Notes under the pieces: model-generated
What the model was told of the DNA's origin: nothing
Databases searched by the model: none
Seen by the model: only the letters and a program-made list of their open reading frames with translations
Shown: one piece after another, positions 51,861 to 61,354 of the stretch
Position numbering within the stretch: position 1 is the first letter of the stretch
Layout: each line of letters begins with the position of its first letter
Position numbers and translations under genes: made by a program
DNA from: Paenibacillus sp. 37
Lineage (GTDB): Bacteria; Bacillota; Bacilli; Paenibacillales; Paenibacillaceae
Length of the DNA stretch: 64,000 bases
Direction: 5' to 3'
Assembly: GCF_008386395.1 (NCBI RefSeq)
Contig: NZ_CP043761.1
Location: 3,472,001 to 3,536,000, forward strand

Positions 51861-52002
51861 CCATTTTAAATGATTTGAAGGAAATATGTAAATCTTTTTT
51901 TGTCACCAGATTGTCCATGACATTCAGCGGATGTTGAATGGCCGTACAGAGAAGTCTTCTATATCATATTAAAAAAACAGCATGAGAAAGAGAGGAATCA
52001 GA

Positions 52003-53981
52003 ATGAGTGCTAGAACAGTAGTTTCATTGGAAGAATCATGGTTGTTTCAGGCAGATACCGAGAATCAGGGCATGGAACTACAATGGTATGAACAAGGTCC
52101 ACCCTCGGGCGAAATGGTTAAGATTCCCCACACGTGGAACGTGCAAAACGGGTTGGAGGAGTTCCGTGGAACGGGATGGTACAGTCATGATTTTTACGCT
52201 CCTTTGGAATGGGAAGCTAAATTACTGCGTTTACAGTTTGATGCAGTTTATCGAGATGCAGTGGTTTGGGTAAACGGAAAACGTGTAGGAGAACATACTC
52301 AATCAGGTTACACTCCATTTATTATAGAAATCTCCGACACAGTCACCTTTGATGCAATCAACCGAATTGTGGTATCCGTGAATAATGCAAATAGCCAGAC
52401 GACTCTTCCCATGGGCAATAGCTTTGATTGGGCAGACGACGGCGGAATCATTCGCGGCGTATAATGCTGGCTAGCGGTCGCACGGCAATTGACTATTCCA
52501 AACTTCAAGCTGTCCCTTATTTCACAGACGATATGGTTGGAACTCGAGCTCCATACGGCATATTATCTGGTGAAATTTGTTTGTGGGAGCAAGCACGAGA
52601 GTCTGAGTGTAAATCTATAAAACTGAAAGTGATGATTTCGTCTGAAAAAGATTTTTTGACTTCGAATGAATGGGAACTGTCCGGCGATAAAAAGGTCCTA
52701 AGCTTTAGGGACATCAAGGTGGAGCACCTTAAGTTGTGGCATTTTGATCATCCCCATCTATACAATGTAACCATTGCTTTATACTCGGATGGTGTCCTTA
52801 CAGATGAGGTATGCACAGCAGTAGGATTTAGAGAGATTCGCACAGAAGGTAATACATTGTTACTTAACCGTGAGCCGGTTCGTCTCATGGGGGTAGAATG
52901 GATGCCAGGATCGAACCCTATGAGTGGCATGGCGGAATCGGTAGCGCAGTTGGAAGAGATGCTTCATCATATAAAACACGCGAATTGTGTAATTACCCGT
53001 TTTCACTGGCAGCAGGACAGCAAGTTGCTTGAATGGTGTGACCGTAACGGCTTACTGGTGCAAGAGGAGATTCCACATTGGCAGACACCACAAGATCCGA
53101 ATAATGAGTGGTTGAATATTTCAATGAAGCATGCCCAAGAAATGGTTCATCGTCACTATAATCATCCTTGTATCTATGCATGGGGGATCGGCAACGAGGT
53201 GAACGGACAATCCACTGTTACGGTTCGGTATTTTGAGGAACTCCAATCTCTGGTGCACGGACTGGATGATACGAGATTCATTAACTATGTGTCTAACACA
53301 GTGCATGAGAATCCCGCCCAAGATGCCACGGGTGTAGGTGACATGGTCATGTGGAACGATTATATCGGGACATGGCACGGGGAGTTGGACAGGCCGGAGG
53401 TTATCCAAAATATAACTAGGGGTTTACCAAATAAACCTCTCGTGGTAGCTGAATATGGACTATGTGAGCCTGCTTTTGAGGGCGGGGATGAACGTCGTAC
53501 ACAAATCTTGGTGGAAAACACAAGGGAATACCGGAAGCATCCTGCCATTGCAGCGCTCATTTACTTCAGCCTAAACGATTATCGAACGCAAATGGGGGAA
53601 GAAGGCGAGGGAAGGCTCCGCCAACGGGTTCATGGTTCCATGAGTTTAGATGGCACGCCAAAGCCTTCTTACGAAGCTTTACGCCAATTAGCTTCACCAA
53701 TTAACCTTAATGTGGAGTTGGAAAAGGAGAAGGCCCAAGTCGTAGTTATCGTGGAGAACCGGAATGACATTCCATGTTATCGGATATCTGGGTATATACT
53801 TAAACTGGTTGATCAACTCGGTGATTGTATTACTGAACACATCCCGGATTTATCACCTGGGGAGAAGCATGTATTTTACTTTACCGACATTCCTGAGAAT
53901 CGATGGAACAAACTTGTTTTAGATATCATCAGACCCACCGGATTTTCGGTGAGTAGCGATTCGCTGATGTCATACACGTAA
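52003..53981 (+). pseudogene. GH2 family beta-glycosidase gene broken by a frameshift
   Basis: The first frame (start ATG 52003, AGAGAGG upstream) encodes the GH2 sugar-binding domain up to FDWADDGGIIRGV and then stops at 52464. The adjacent frame continues without a gap with LASGRTAIDYSKLQAVPYF. It then runs through the immunoglobulin-like domain and TIM barrel to 53981. The total is one base short of 660 codons, so a single deletion near 52455-52465 explains the break. The barrel keeps the acid/base Glu in WGIGNEVNG and a nucleophile region VVAEYGLCEP. No signal peptide is present. It resembles beta-glucuronidase or beta-galactosidase types. A sequencing error cannot be excluded. Confidence 0.85.
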
Positions 53982-54001
53982 ATAACTGGAGGTGGGAACA
54001 C

Positions 54002-54421
54002 GTGAAATTAGAGGAATTGTTTACGGTGCATGTGAACATCGAAGAATCATTTGATTTGCAGAATAGCGAAGATGATTCGGTTGTTATGATTACTTTTACA
54101 GGCAGCGTAACCGGAAAGTACTTTGAGGGAATTGTGCTAGGTGGAGGAGTGGATACCCAGATCATCGGGAAGAATGGTGACCCGCATACGCTATCGGCAA
54201 GATACATGCTCCAAGGGACCGACAACACAGGTCATTCCTGCAAAATTTATATCGAAAATAACGGAAATATTGATAAAACGCTGAAAACTGCTTTATTTCG
54301 CACTTCTCCCAAAATGATTACGGATAGCAAGGCTTTATCTTTTTTGAACAGTGAAACGTTGATTGGAGAAGGTCATCCGACGGAGTCAGGGATAGATATA
54401 AAAATATACAGGGCGCCATGA
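54002..54421 (+). CDS. DUF3237 family protein
   Basis: The 139-residue protein of the DUF3237 family starts at GTG 54002 after GGAGGTGG. It has no signal peptide or membrane segment and looks like a small beta-barrel (SVTGKYFEGIVLGGGVDTQI, LSARYMLQGTD). The family has no established biochemical role known to me. It follows the GH2 gene by 20 bases and would be part of its operon, which suggests a role with the same glycoside. A terminator follows. Confidence 0.75.
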   Translation: MKLEELFTVHVNIEESFDLQNSEDDSVVMITFTGSVTGKYFEGIVLGGGVDTQIIGKNGDPHTLSARYMLQGTDNTGHSCKIYIENNGNIDKTLKTALFRTSPKMITDSKALSFLNSETLIGEGHPTESGIDIKIYRAP

Positions 54422-54488
54422 TAATGCGAGACATGTGATAACTATTTTATTCATGTTTCTTGGAGCAAGATAGCCTGTTATGCTGATT

Positions 54489-54516
54489 GAGAGTCGCTAA
54501 ATAAGCGGCTCTTTTT
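54489..54516 (+). terminator. Terminator after the DUF3237 gene
   Basis: GAGTCGCT pairs with AGCGGCTC (one mismatch) around AAATA and is followed by TTTTTG. Confidence 0.75.
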
Positions 54517-54662
54517 GTCGTATGAGATTTTACGTCAATATTTATATGTATTCTTTTACAATTAATTAACATAGGATGGATACGGCGCAGACACTTCTCA
54601 CCTATAGTATGATGAGCGAAAATAAACCAATATCAGGCGGAATAAGGAGAAAACTATTCATT

Positions 54663-56243
54663 ATGATGATCAAAAAAATCGGGATTTCAGTAGCATCACT
54701 CGCCATCTTAACGTCTGTAAGTGTGTTTGACGTATATGGCGCAGGCTCCAAACGCATGATCGAAGTGTCCGAACAATCAGCTAATGTGGTTGTGAACGGA
54801 CAAAGGGTGGAAGGGGAATCATTTCTCTACAATGGGGTCACTTATGTACCTGCAAGAGCGATTGGTGAAGCCTTGGGGCAAGAGGTAGACTGGGATAACA
54901 ACACCCAATCGGTGTTTGTTGGACAAAAAATGAACGATCAGCAGGGATACCGGGGTACCAAAACACCATATCCTTTTAAGGAAACAAGTTATACAAAAGC
55001 TCCTATTGGATATGAACCCATATTTATCAACTACATAGGGAGACATGGTTCCAGGCATCTATCCAGTTCCAAGTACGACAAGACGTTATTTGAACTGCTC
55101 GACATCGCTGAAAAGGACGGGCAGATCACTAATCTGGGCAAAGAGTTGAAGAAGGAAATTGGCAATCTGATGAAGGTTGAAAAAGATCATTATGGATTGT
55201 TATCCACTACGGGTGGAGAAGAACTGAAAGGAATAGGGGCCAGAGTTGGGCAGAATTTCAAAGAACTTTTTACATCGGATAAAAAAGTGATAGCACAAGC
55301 AACCTTCAAAGATCGAACGCCGCAGAGCAGAGATCAGTTTATTGACGGATTAGAGGAAAGCTTGGGAGATAACAAGGTGGACATTCTGGCTTCAGCCTTT
55401 GAAGAAGGGAAAGATCCCTATCTACGGCCCTACGACCTAGCGACAAAGTATAATGAGTACGTTGAAGATGGAGAATGGGTTAAGTTATACGAGGATTATG
55501 TCACTCAGAGCACTGGAACGCGTTATGCAAAAGAGGTCCTTTTGCAATTTTTCTCTAAAGACTTTTATCAGAGATTGAATTCTGGAGAGTTTGAATTGAA
55601 GGATGAGAAAGGAAAAGTGAAGCTCAGCAACCCAACCGAGGCTGCTTCTAATTTATACGAACTGTACATCATTTCTTCGAATATAAAAGGAGAAGGTGAC
55701 TTCGAATTCGGGCGGTATTTCACGGATAATCAGTTGAAATGGTACGAGAGTATTGACAATATCAATGATTTCTATGAAAAAGGTCCATCTTTAACGTCAA
55801 CGGATCTGCCGCAGAATATCATTGCACCTCTGGTCAAAGAGTTGATCGTGTCTACCGACCAGTCCATTCAGCAGAAAGACACGGCTGGTATATTTCGTTT
55901 TGCTCACGCAGAAACCATCATTCCACTATCTTCATTCCTGGATATCGCTGGAGCTAATGTGAGTATCGACCGACCGCAGGACGTGACCCAAAACTGGAAT
56001 GGCTCGGTTATCTCACCGATGGGAGCAAATATCCAATGGATTCTGTATTCCAATGGTAAGGATGTTCTCGTGAAAATGCTTAGAAATGAAGAAGAGATCG
56101 CCTTCGCGATTGAAACAAAGACCTATCCGTACTATAAATGGGAAGATGTGAAGACATATTACCAAAACAAACTGCAGAAGGTAGGCGTAAGCTTGGACAG
56201 CAGTTTGGAAGACAATATTGAGCTATTACAGAAGAAATTCTAA
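54663..56243 (+). CDS. Secreted MINPP-like histidine phosphatase with copper-amine-oxidase-N stalk domain
   Basis: I set the start at ATG 54663, downstream of AAGGAG; the longer frame from 54576 begins with an unlikely peptide. The 526-residue product has a signal peptide (about 1-25). A copper-amine-oxidase-N type domain (about 38-88) contains VVVNGQRVEGESFLYNGVTY and VPARAIGEAL, common in Paenibacillus surface proteins. A branch-2 histidine phosphatase domain follows, with nucleophile motif RHGSRH (127-132) and proton donor motif HAE (415-417). The spacing and the HAE motif point to the multiple inositol polyphosphate phosphatase group, hence possible phytate hydrolysis. Activity on phytate is inferred. 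Confidence 0.8.
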   Translation: MMIKKIGISVASLAILTSVSVFDVYGAGSKRMIEVSEQSANVVVNGQRVEGESFLYNGVTYVPARAIGEALGQEVDWDNNTQSVFVGQKMNDQQGYRGTKTPYPFKETSYTKAPIGYEPIFINYIGRHGSRHLSSSKYDKTLFELLDIAEKDGQITNLGKELKKEIGNLMKVEKDHYGLLSTTGGEELKGIGARVGQNFKELFTSDKKVIAQATFKDRTPQSRDQFIDGLEESLGDNKVDILASAFEEGKDPYLRPYDLATKYNEYVEDGEWVKLYEDYVTQSTGTRYAKEVLLQFFSKDFYQRLNSGEFELKDEKGKVKLSNPTEAASNLYELYIISSNIKGEGDFEFGRYFTDNQLKWYESIDNINDFYEKGPSLTSTDLPQNIIAPLVKELIVSTDQSIQQKDTAGIFRFAHAETIIPLSSFLDIAGANVSIDRPQDVTQNWNGSVISPMGANIQWILYSNGKDVLVKMLRNEEEIAFAIETKTYPYYKWEDVKTYYQNKLQKVGVSLDSSLEDNIELLQKKF

Positions 56244-56287
56244 TCGATTGAACGATATGCATTTTATATGAAAATAAAGACGAAGAT

Positions 56288-56330
56288 GAAGAAAGCAACT
56301 CCTTTTCATGGAGCTGCTTTCTTTTTTTGC
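56288..56330 (+). terminator. Terminator after the MINPP-like gene
   Basis: GAAAGCA-A-CTCC pairs with GGAG-C-TGCTTTC, followed by seven T. Confidence 0.92.
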
Positions 56331-56362
56331 ATTTTGAATGAAATGGACCAGTAAAAAAATCC

Positions 56363-56389
56363 TAAAACAAAATGTGACCAAATGCCGTC
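56363..56389 (+). promoter_or_regulatory. Candidate ECF-type promoter for the sigma factor operon
   Basis: TAAAAC (56363-56368) and CGTC (56386-56389) are 17 bases apart, close to the TGAAAC-N16/17-CGTA/C pattern of ECF sigma promoters. Position just before the sigma gene suggests autoregulation. Confidence 0.45.
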
Positions 56390-56428
56390 CGTAAGAGTGT
56401 TAGAGGTATAAAGGAGGGCATAACAACC

Positions 56429-56920
56429 ATGCAGCGATCAGTGCCCCAGCTGGGCGATCATGTGATGAAAGTCTATGAGACATACGCGGATACGCTGTTC
56501 CGAATTGCCATGGTGCACCTCGGCAGACGGGAAGACGCGGAGGAAGCTACTCAGGATACCTTCATCAAACTAATAGAAAAAGCCCCTACATTCAACGATG
56601 CAGAGCATCAGAAAGCATGGTTGATTCGGGTCATCACCAATCATTGCAAATCCTTATTAGGCAGAGGCTGGCGCAAGCGGGAGGTCAAACTGGAGGGAGT
56701 CGATCCTCTTACAACGGACAACCCTGAAGATCACGCGCTGATTGAACTTGTGTTGTCACTGCCCGTCAAGTATAGATCGGTGGTTCATCTGTATTATTAC
56801 GAAGATTATGCAATCCGAGAAATCAGCGAGATCCTGGAGATTAGTGAATCAGCAGTGAAAATGAGATTAAAACGAGGAAGACAGCTGTTAAAACTGGAGC
56901 TGGAAGGAGAGGAACTGTAA
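56429..56920 (+). CDS. ECF-type RNA polymerase sigma factor
   Basis: The 163-residue protein has sigma region 2 (LFRIAMVHLGRREDAEEATQ, DTFIKL, WLIRVITNHC) and region 4 (LPVKYRSVVHLYYYEDYAI, ISEILEISESAVKMRLKRGR). It has no region 3, as in ECF sigma factors. The start is ATG 56429 after AAAGGAGGGC. The stop codon overlaps the start of the next gene (TAATG), which encodes its membrane partner, so the pair is coupled. An ECF-like promoter upstream suggests positive autoregulation. The regulon and stress signal are unknown. Confidence 0.95.
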   Translation: MQRSVPQLGDHVMKVYETYADTLFRIAMVHLGRREDAEEATQDTFIKLIEKAPTFNDAEHQKAWLIRVITNHCKSLLGRGWRKREVKLEGVDPLTTDNPEDHALIELVLSLPVKYRSVVHLYYYEDYAIREISEILEISESAVKMRLKRGRQLLKLELEGEEL

Positions 56921-57891
56921 TGAACGAAGAACAATTCAAACAAAACTACAAGAAAGCGGTGGATCATATGAAAACAAACGAACAAATGAAAAAACGGGTA
57001 GAGCAATCCTTGAACACGCAACATCAGGGGCCAAAACGTCAACGCAAACCATTATACATTGCAGCAAGTGTTGTTATCGCTGCCAGCATTGGATTGGCTG
57101 CGCCGAGTGTATGGCAGCAATTCAATGGACCAGCCGAACCAACTCCTCAGGTGGCAGAGGTGACTCCAGGCGCGTCGTTCGATCCGATTGTGATTCCGAA
57201 GATGGAGTTGTCGGATTCACAAGGTAAAGGCGCGATGGCAGATATGATGCAACTGGTTGTTTATGGAGGGAACGTATATACACAGTCCCCAACATTGTTG
57301 GACAGCACCAATGCGCTCAGCCTGCGCGGCGACAAACTGGGTACAACAACTGGCGGCATCAATGAGCTGAGCGGTCAGGATAAATACACAGAGTTTGCTT
57401 CCAACATTGGCGAAGCAGACATCTATGCGGTGAATGGCTACGATAAGGACTTCCGCATCATGTCTTACACTGAGATCGATGGTCAGGTGTATGCTCAACT
57501 ATTCGACAAGAACAACGGGATCACCATTGGTACGGGTGCCGACCTGATCGGTAAGCTGCATCTCGAAGGTAACGTTGCCTCGGCACAATGGGAGACGTTT
57601 GATAGCTGGAACAACGGAAAACAGCAGTTTCAGCCGTTAGCAGCGGATGAATCACTGGAAAGCTTCATCTCTGCGTTATCTGCTGCCAAACCAATCGCAA
57701 CGAGTCCGGAATTGGAAGAGAATCTCTACGGCAAAGAAGATCGCAAGATTATCTATCTCACCTTGAAAGATAAAACACAGGTTCCACTGGTTCTGTTCGG
57801 TGAAGGTTTGGTTCGTTACGGTAATGTTCCGGCATTCCTGGAAGTTGAGAAAGGTGCTTTTCAAGCGTTTTGGAGCAGCCTGGGCGAGTAA
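56920..57891 (+). CDS. Membrane-bound anti-sigma factor-like protein
   Basis: The 323-residue protein has a cytoplasmic N-terminus of about 43 residues, rich in Lys/Glu/Gln, one membrane helix at about 44-62, and an extracellular domain of about 255 residues. It lacks the zinc-binding HxxxCxxC motif of ZAS anti-sigma factors. Its one-base overlap with the ECF sigma gene and its topology make it the likely anti-sigma factor, releasing sigma when the outer domain senses a signal. The extracellular part resembles none that I know. A strong terminator follows. Confidence 0.78.
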   Translation: MNEEQFKQNYKKAVDHMKTNEQMKKRVEQSLNTQHQGPKRQRKPLYIAASVVIAASIGLAAPSVWQQFNGPAEPTPQVAEVTPGASFDPIVIPKMELSDSQGKGAMADMMQLVVYGGNVYTQSPTLLDSTNALSLRGDKLGTTTGGINELSGQDKYTEFASNIGEADIYAVNGYDKDFRIMSYTEIDGQVYAQLFDKNNGITIGTGADLIGKLHLEGNVASAQWETFDSWNNGKQQFQPLAADESLESFISALSAAKPIATSPELEENLYGKEDRKIIYLTLKDKTQVPLVLFGEGLVRYGNVPAFLEVEKGAFQAFWSSLGE

Positions 57892-57918
57892 GGTGTCCAC
57901 TGCGATACGAATGAATGA

Positions 57919-57960
57919 AGAAGAGCGAACAGGGCACGAAAGTGCTTTGTTCGCTCTTTT
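57919..57960. terminator. Terminator between anti-sigma and GNAT genes
   Basis: AAGAGCGAACAGGGCAC pairs with GTGCTTTGTTCGCTCTT around GAAA, then TT. The stem of 17 positions includes G-U pairs. It can serve both converging genes. Confidence 0.93.
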
Positions 57961-57978
57961 GATTATCGGTGGAGTCGT

Positions 57979-58545
57979 TTAATTAAAATTTTTGTAATAC
58001 ACCAAATGATCGGTCCACTCATCATTTTCGTGTATGAAACCTTTACGTACACATTCAAATTCCATACCAACGCTTTCAGCTAACTTTACAGAAGGGGTAT
58101 TATCTAAATTGATATGTGCTTCTATACGGTGGAATTTCAAATGTTCAAATGCAATATGAAGAGCCTCATTCACAGCTTCTTTGCCATAACCTTTTCGCCA
58201 ATACTGATTATGGATCGTATATCCGAAGCTTCCCCATTGAAAGTCATCTCTCGCCAAGGTTGCAATATCAATCATACCCAAATGTGTACCATCATGCTTT
58301 CTAAACACACCAAATACATAAACCGCATCTGTACGCGCTAACTCCTGGTGTCGATCTACCAGATCATGAAACCAATCCAGCGTACATTCACTCATATCCA
58401 TTTTCCCTTTATCATGGCGGTATTGGGAGGGATGACGGTTTTCAAATTCATATAACCAATTTTCATAGTCGTCTTTCTGTAATGGTCGGATGACTAGCCG
58501 TTCTGTCTCTGAAATATGATCAAATTTTTCTGCTTTTAATATCAA
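57979..58545 (-). CDS. GNAT-family N-acetyltransferase, RimJ/RimL type
   Basis: The 188-residue protein starts at TTG 58545 on the minus strand, with AGGAG eight bases upstream. It has the RimJ/RimL features TERLVIRPLQKDDYENW at the N-terminus, GYTIHNQYWRKGYGKEAVNEAL (acetyl-CoA loop, within 109-130) and NTPSVKLAESVGMEFECVRKG near the end. Such enzymes acetylate ribosomal proteins, amino groups of peptides or small molecules; the substrate is unknown. It is monocistronic and converges with the sigma/anti-sigma operon. Confidence 0.9.
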   Translation of the reverse strand: MILKAEKFDHISETERLVIRPLQKDDYENWLYEFENRHPSQYRHDKGKMDMSECTLDWFHDLVDRHQELARTDAVYVFGVFRKHDGTHLGMIDIATLARDDFQWGSFGYTIHNQYWRKGYGKEAVNEALHIAFEHLKFHRIEAHINLDNTPSVKLAESVGMEFECVRKGFIHENDEWTDHLVYYKNFN

Positions 58546-58575
58546 AATGACAACTCCTCTGGATTGAATTTGTGC

Positions 58576-59451
58576 TCATGGCATAGCACTGAAATAGTCC
58601 ATAACCACGCTGCGAAACTCTAAAGCGGCTTTGGAAATATACCTGTTTTTGTGCGAAAGCAGAGCGATCTCACGAACGAGTTGGTGTTCCTCTACCTGAA
58701 GATATCTAATGCGCTCATGCGGGTTTCTGGCTGTGCTAGGTATAAACGCGAGACCGATCTCCGCTTCAACAAGGGCTGTTAATCTTGCAGGCTCATCACC
58801 TTCATATACATATTTCGGTAAGAAACCAGCGGATTGACATACGGAATCTACCATATCACGAACCCCATACCCTTGTTTCACCCCAACAAACCACTCGTCC
58901 TTAAGTTCAGTTAACTGAATGCTGCTTCGGTCTGCATATCGATGCCCCATAGGAACAGCGACTACGATCGGATCTTCATATAGTATCTGACATCCAATGT
59001 CGTCACCTTGAATCGGAGGGGAGGAGAGACAAAAGTCCACCTCGCCCCGATGTAGAAGTCTGGACATGTTTTCTAACGAAACCATTTGTACATGGAACTG
59101 AATATCCGGCTTGGTTTTCCGGAATTCTCGCAGTATACCTGGCAATGTACTTGCCGTAGTCACCGCCAATTGCAGTGTACCCTGATCCGGATTGGAGAGG
59201 TCAGCGATTTCCCGCTTTCCTTGTTCCAATTCAAATAAGGCTTTTTCAGTTCGCTGAAGAAATGTTCTTCCAAAGTCGTTTAGTCGCAGCTTTCTCCCGA
59301 TTCGATCAAATAAAGGGACTCCCAGGTCTTCCTCTAATCGTTGTATCGTTTTGCTCAGGGAGGATTGCGTGACATGCAGCTTTCCCGCAGCTTCCGTAAC
59401 ATGTTCGCATCGGGCCACCGTCAGGAAATATTTTAGTTGAAGAAGTTCCAT
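58576..59451 (-). CDS. LysR-family transcriptional regulator
   Basis: I chose the ATG at 59451, eight bases after an AAGGA; an in-frame ATG three codons earlier (59460) is possible. The roughly 291-residue protein has the LysR helix-turn-helix (ARCEHVTEAAGKLHVTQSSL, SKTIQRLEEDLGVPLFDR) and a periplasmic-binding-protein-like co-inducer domain. It is divergent from the MFS gene by about 110 bases, the classical arrangement for a LysR activator and its target. The effector is unknown. Confidence 0.92.
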   Translation of the reverse strand: MELLQLKYFLTVARCEHVTEAAGKLHVTQSSLSKTIQRLEEDLGVPLFDRIGRKLRLNDFGRTFLQRTEKALFELEQGKREIADLSNPDQGTLQLAVTTASTLPGILREFRKTKPDIQFHVQMVSLENMSRLLHRGEVDFCLSSPPIQGDDIGCQILYEDPIVVAVPMGHRYADRSSIQLTELKDEWFVGVKQGYGVRDMVDSVCQSAGFLPKYVYEGDEPARLTALVEAEIGLAFIPSTARNPHERIRYLQVEEHQLVREIALLSHKNRYISKAALEFRSVVMDYFSAMP

Positions 59452-59560
59452 TTGCACCATTCCTTCATTCCTTCTAGTTCATCAAATCATAACATATAAT
59501 GCGTTGGAATAAATGAATAAGTTCAAGTAAGATAACAACAGAAGAAGGAGTGATGCACCT

Positions 59561-60955
59561 ATGAACGTTCGAAATAAAGGATTGATGTTAGCTGTTGGAC
59601 TCGGAATTATGTTGAATCCGTTGAATTCCTCCATGATTTCTGTGGCTATTTCAAGATTACAACAAGTGTATCAACTTAATTTTACAGCCGTTTCGTGGAT
59701 TATTTTATCATTTTATATTGCCAGTGCTGTCGCTCAACCCGTCATGGGCAAGTGTAGTGATTTGTTTGGCCGCAGGAAGATCTTCCTCATGGGTCTTGTT
59801 ATTGTTTTTGTATCATCCATGCTAGCTCCGTGGTCTCCCAGTTTTTCGTGGCTCATCGTATTCCGGATTGTTCAATCGATTGGCACAAGCATGATGGTGG
59901 CCGTTGGAATGGCGATTGTCAGAATGAACGTGACTGAAAAACAAGCCTCCGCCTTGTCCACCTTGGCTATATTCCTTTCTGGAGCGGCTGCAATTGGACC
60001 TTTTATTGGTGGAGTATTGATTCATTGGTGGGACTGGCACAGTATATTCTTCGTTAATATTCCGTTTGTCTTGGCGAGTTTTTGGTTCGCCTGGAAAACA
60101 ATCCCCAAGGACGAGCAATCTCCGTCTATCTCTGGTCACATGTCCATTCGGCAATGGCTCGCGTTAATTGACGCACCAGGTATCCTGATGTTTACGGTAG
60201 CTTTGGTAACTCTGCTCATCGGTTTACTATCAGTAAATTCCACAGGAAATATTTCAACATGGCATCTGCTGACAGGGGGGATCGGGTTAATCGCACTCGT
60301 CATGTTTATCCGACATGAATTAAATGCAGCCACGCCTTTTATCCCTCTGCGAACGTTTGCCTCCTATCCCGAGATGACTTGGGTGAATGTGCAATACATG
60401 CTGGTGAACATCCTGTTTTACGCTCTTTTTTTTGGAGTTCCTACGTATTTGAAGCAGGTACGTCATCTCAACGAAGTTCATACAGGAATGAGCATGCTGG
60501 CTTTGGGGTTATGTTCAGTCATTATTGCTCCGATCGCAGGGCGCTGGATTGACAGATCGGGATCACGGCCAGCTCTGATCGTATCCGCTTCTTTAATGAC
60601 ATTTGGATCTATATTAATCGTTGTTATGAATGAAACTTCTCCAATCTTCATAATCATTGTTGCCTTAGCTTTATTTGGCATAAGTAACGGCTTAAACGCG
60701 GTCGGCATGCAAGCTGCTCTGTTCAAAAGCACACCCAAAGAAATGATCGGAGTCGCATCAGGTATTTTTAATACATCACGCTACCTGGGGACCATCTTAT
60801 CGTCGTTATTAATTGGGATTGTCATGGGAGATACATTTAATGTGACAGGATTTCAGATGCTTGGAATCATCCTTACGGTATTAGCTGCATCACTGATCAT
60901 CATGAGCGTACGTCGCGAGGCAGGTGCGGTGAGTCCGGAGCAAGTAAGCAAGTAA
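59561..60955 (+). CDS. MFS efflux transporter, DHA2-like (EmrB/QacA type)
   Basis: The 464-residue protein has about 14 predicted membrane helices. It begins with the LNPLNSSMISVAIS block of DHA2 drug exporters and contains the MFS motif GKCSDLFGRRKIFLMG and motif C-like GAAAIGPFIGGVLIHW. It should export a toxic compound or metabolite with protons. The start is ATG 59561 with AGAAGGAG upstream. It is divergent from a LysR regulator, its likely activator, and followed by a terminator. Confidence 0.92.
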   Translation: MNVRNKGLMLAVGLGIMLNPLNSSMISVAISRLQQVYQLNFTAVSWIILSFYIASAVAQPVMGKCSDLFGRRKIFLMGLVIVFVSSMLAPWSPSFSWLIVFRIVQSIGTSMMVAVGMAIVRMNVTEKQASALSTLAIFLSGAAAIGPFIGGVLIHWWDWHSIFFVNIPFVLASFWFAWKTIPKDEQSPSISGHMSIRQWLALIDAPGILMFTVALVTLLIGLLSVNSTGNISTWHLLTGGIGLIALVMFIRHELNAATPFIPLRTFASYPEMTWVNVQYMLVNILFYALFFGVPTYLKQVRHLNEVHTGMSMLALGLCSVIIAPIAGRWIDRSGSRPALIVSASLMTFGSILIVVMNETSPIFIIIVALALFGISNGLNAVGMQAALFKSTPKEMIGVASGIFNTSRYLGTILSSLLIGIVMGDTFNVTGFQMLGIILTVLAASLIIMSVRREAGAVSPEQVSK

Positions 60956-60985
60956 AATAGAGAATCTGCCGTGCAATAGCACGTT

Positions 60986-61026
60986 TACACCTAATGAATC
61001 AATAGCTCCATTGGGTGTATTTTTTG
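60986..61026 (+). terminator. Terminator after the DHA2 transporter gene
   Basis: ACACCTAATG pairs with CATTGGGTGT and is followed by ATTTTTTGTTTTT. Confidence 0.9.
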
Positions 61027-61259
61027 TTTTTCACCAAGTTGTCAGAAAGAGTTGATCCTTTCTTGAACGTTTAGGGTAGAAGACGTGTCTTTGATTGAAT
61101 TAGGTAAAAATAAAGATATAATAATTTTGATTAATAGGCTTGGTTAGTACTTTAAGTGCATCCATATCAGATTTTAATAGGCATCCAATGCTTGCTAGTA
61201 TCGGGGGCCTACAGGAGTAAACGCACTATAGGTGTGGCAAGATATCGTCATACCCAACT

Positions 61260-61277
61260 TTGTGAAATTTTTCGCAA
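61260..61277 (+). promoter_or_regulatory. Rex operator upstream of cydABD
   Basis: TTGTGAA-ATTT-TTCGCAA matches the Rex consensus TTGTGAA-N4-TTCACAA with one mismatch, 78 bases before cydA. Rex represses cyd operons when NADH is low. The rest of the 60956-61354 gap holds the terminator above and otherwise unrecognised sequence, presumably the cyd promoter region. Confidence 0.75.
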
Positions 61278-61354
61278 CTTTGCATTGAGTTTAGCCAAAG
61301 CTGATATTGAATGTTTCTAAATTGAACAGAGTTTGAAAGGAGGCAACACAAAGA

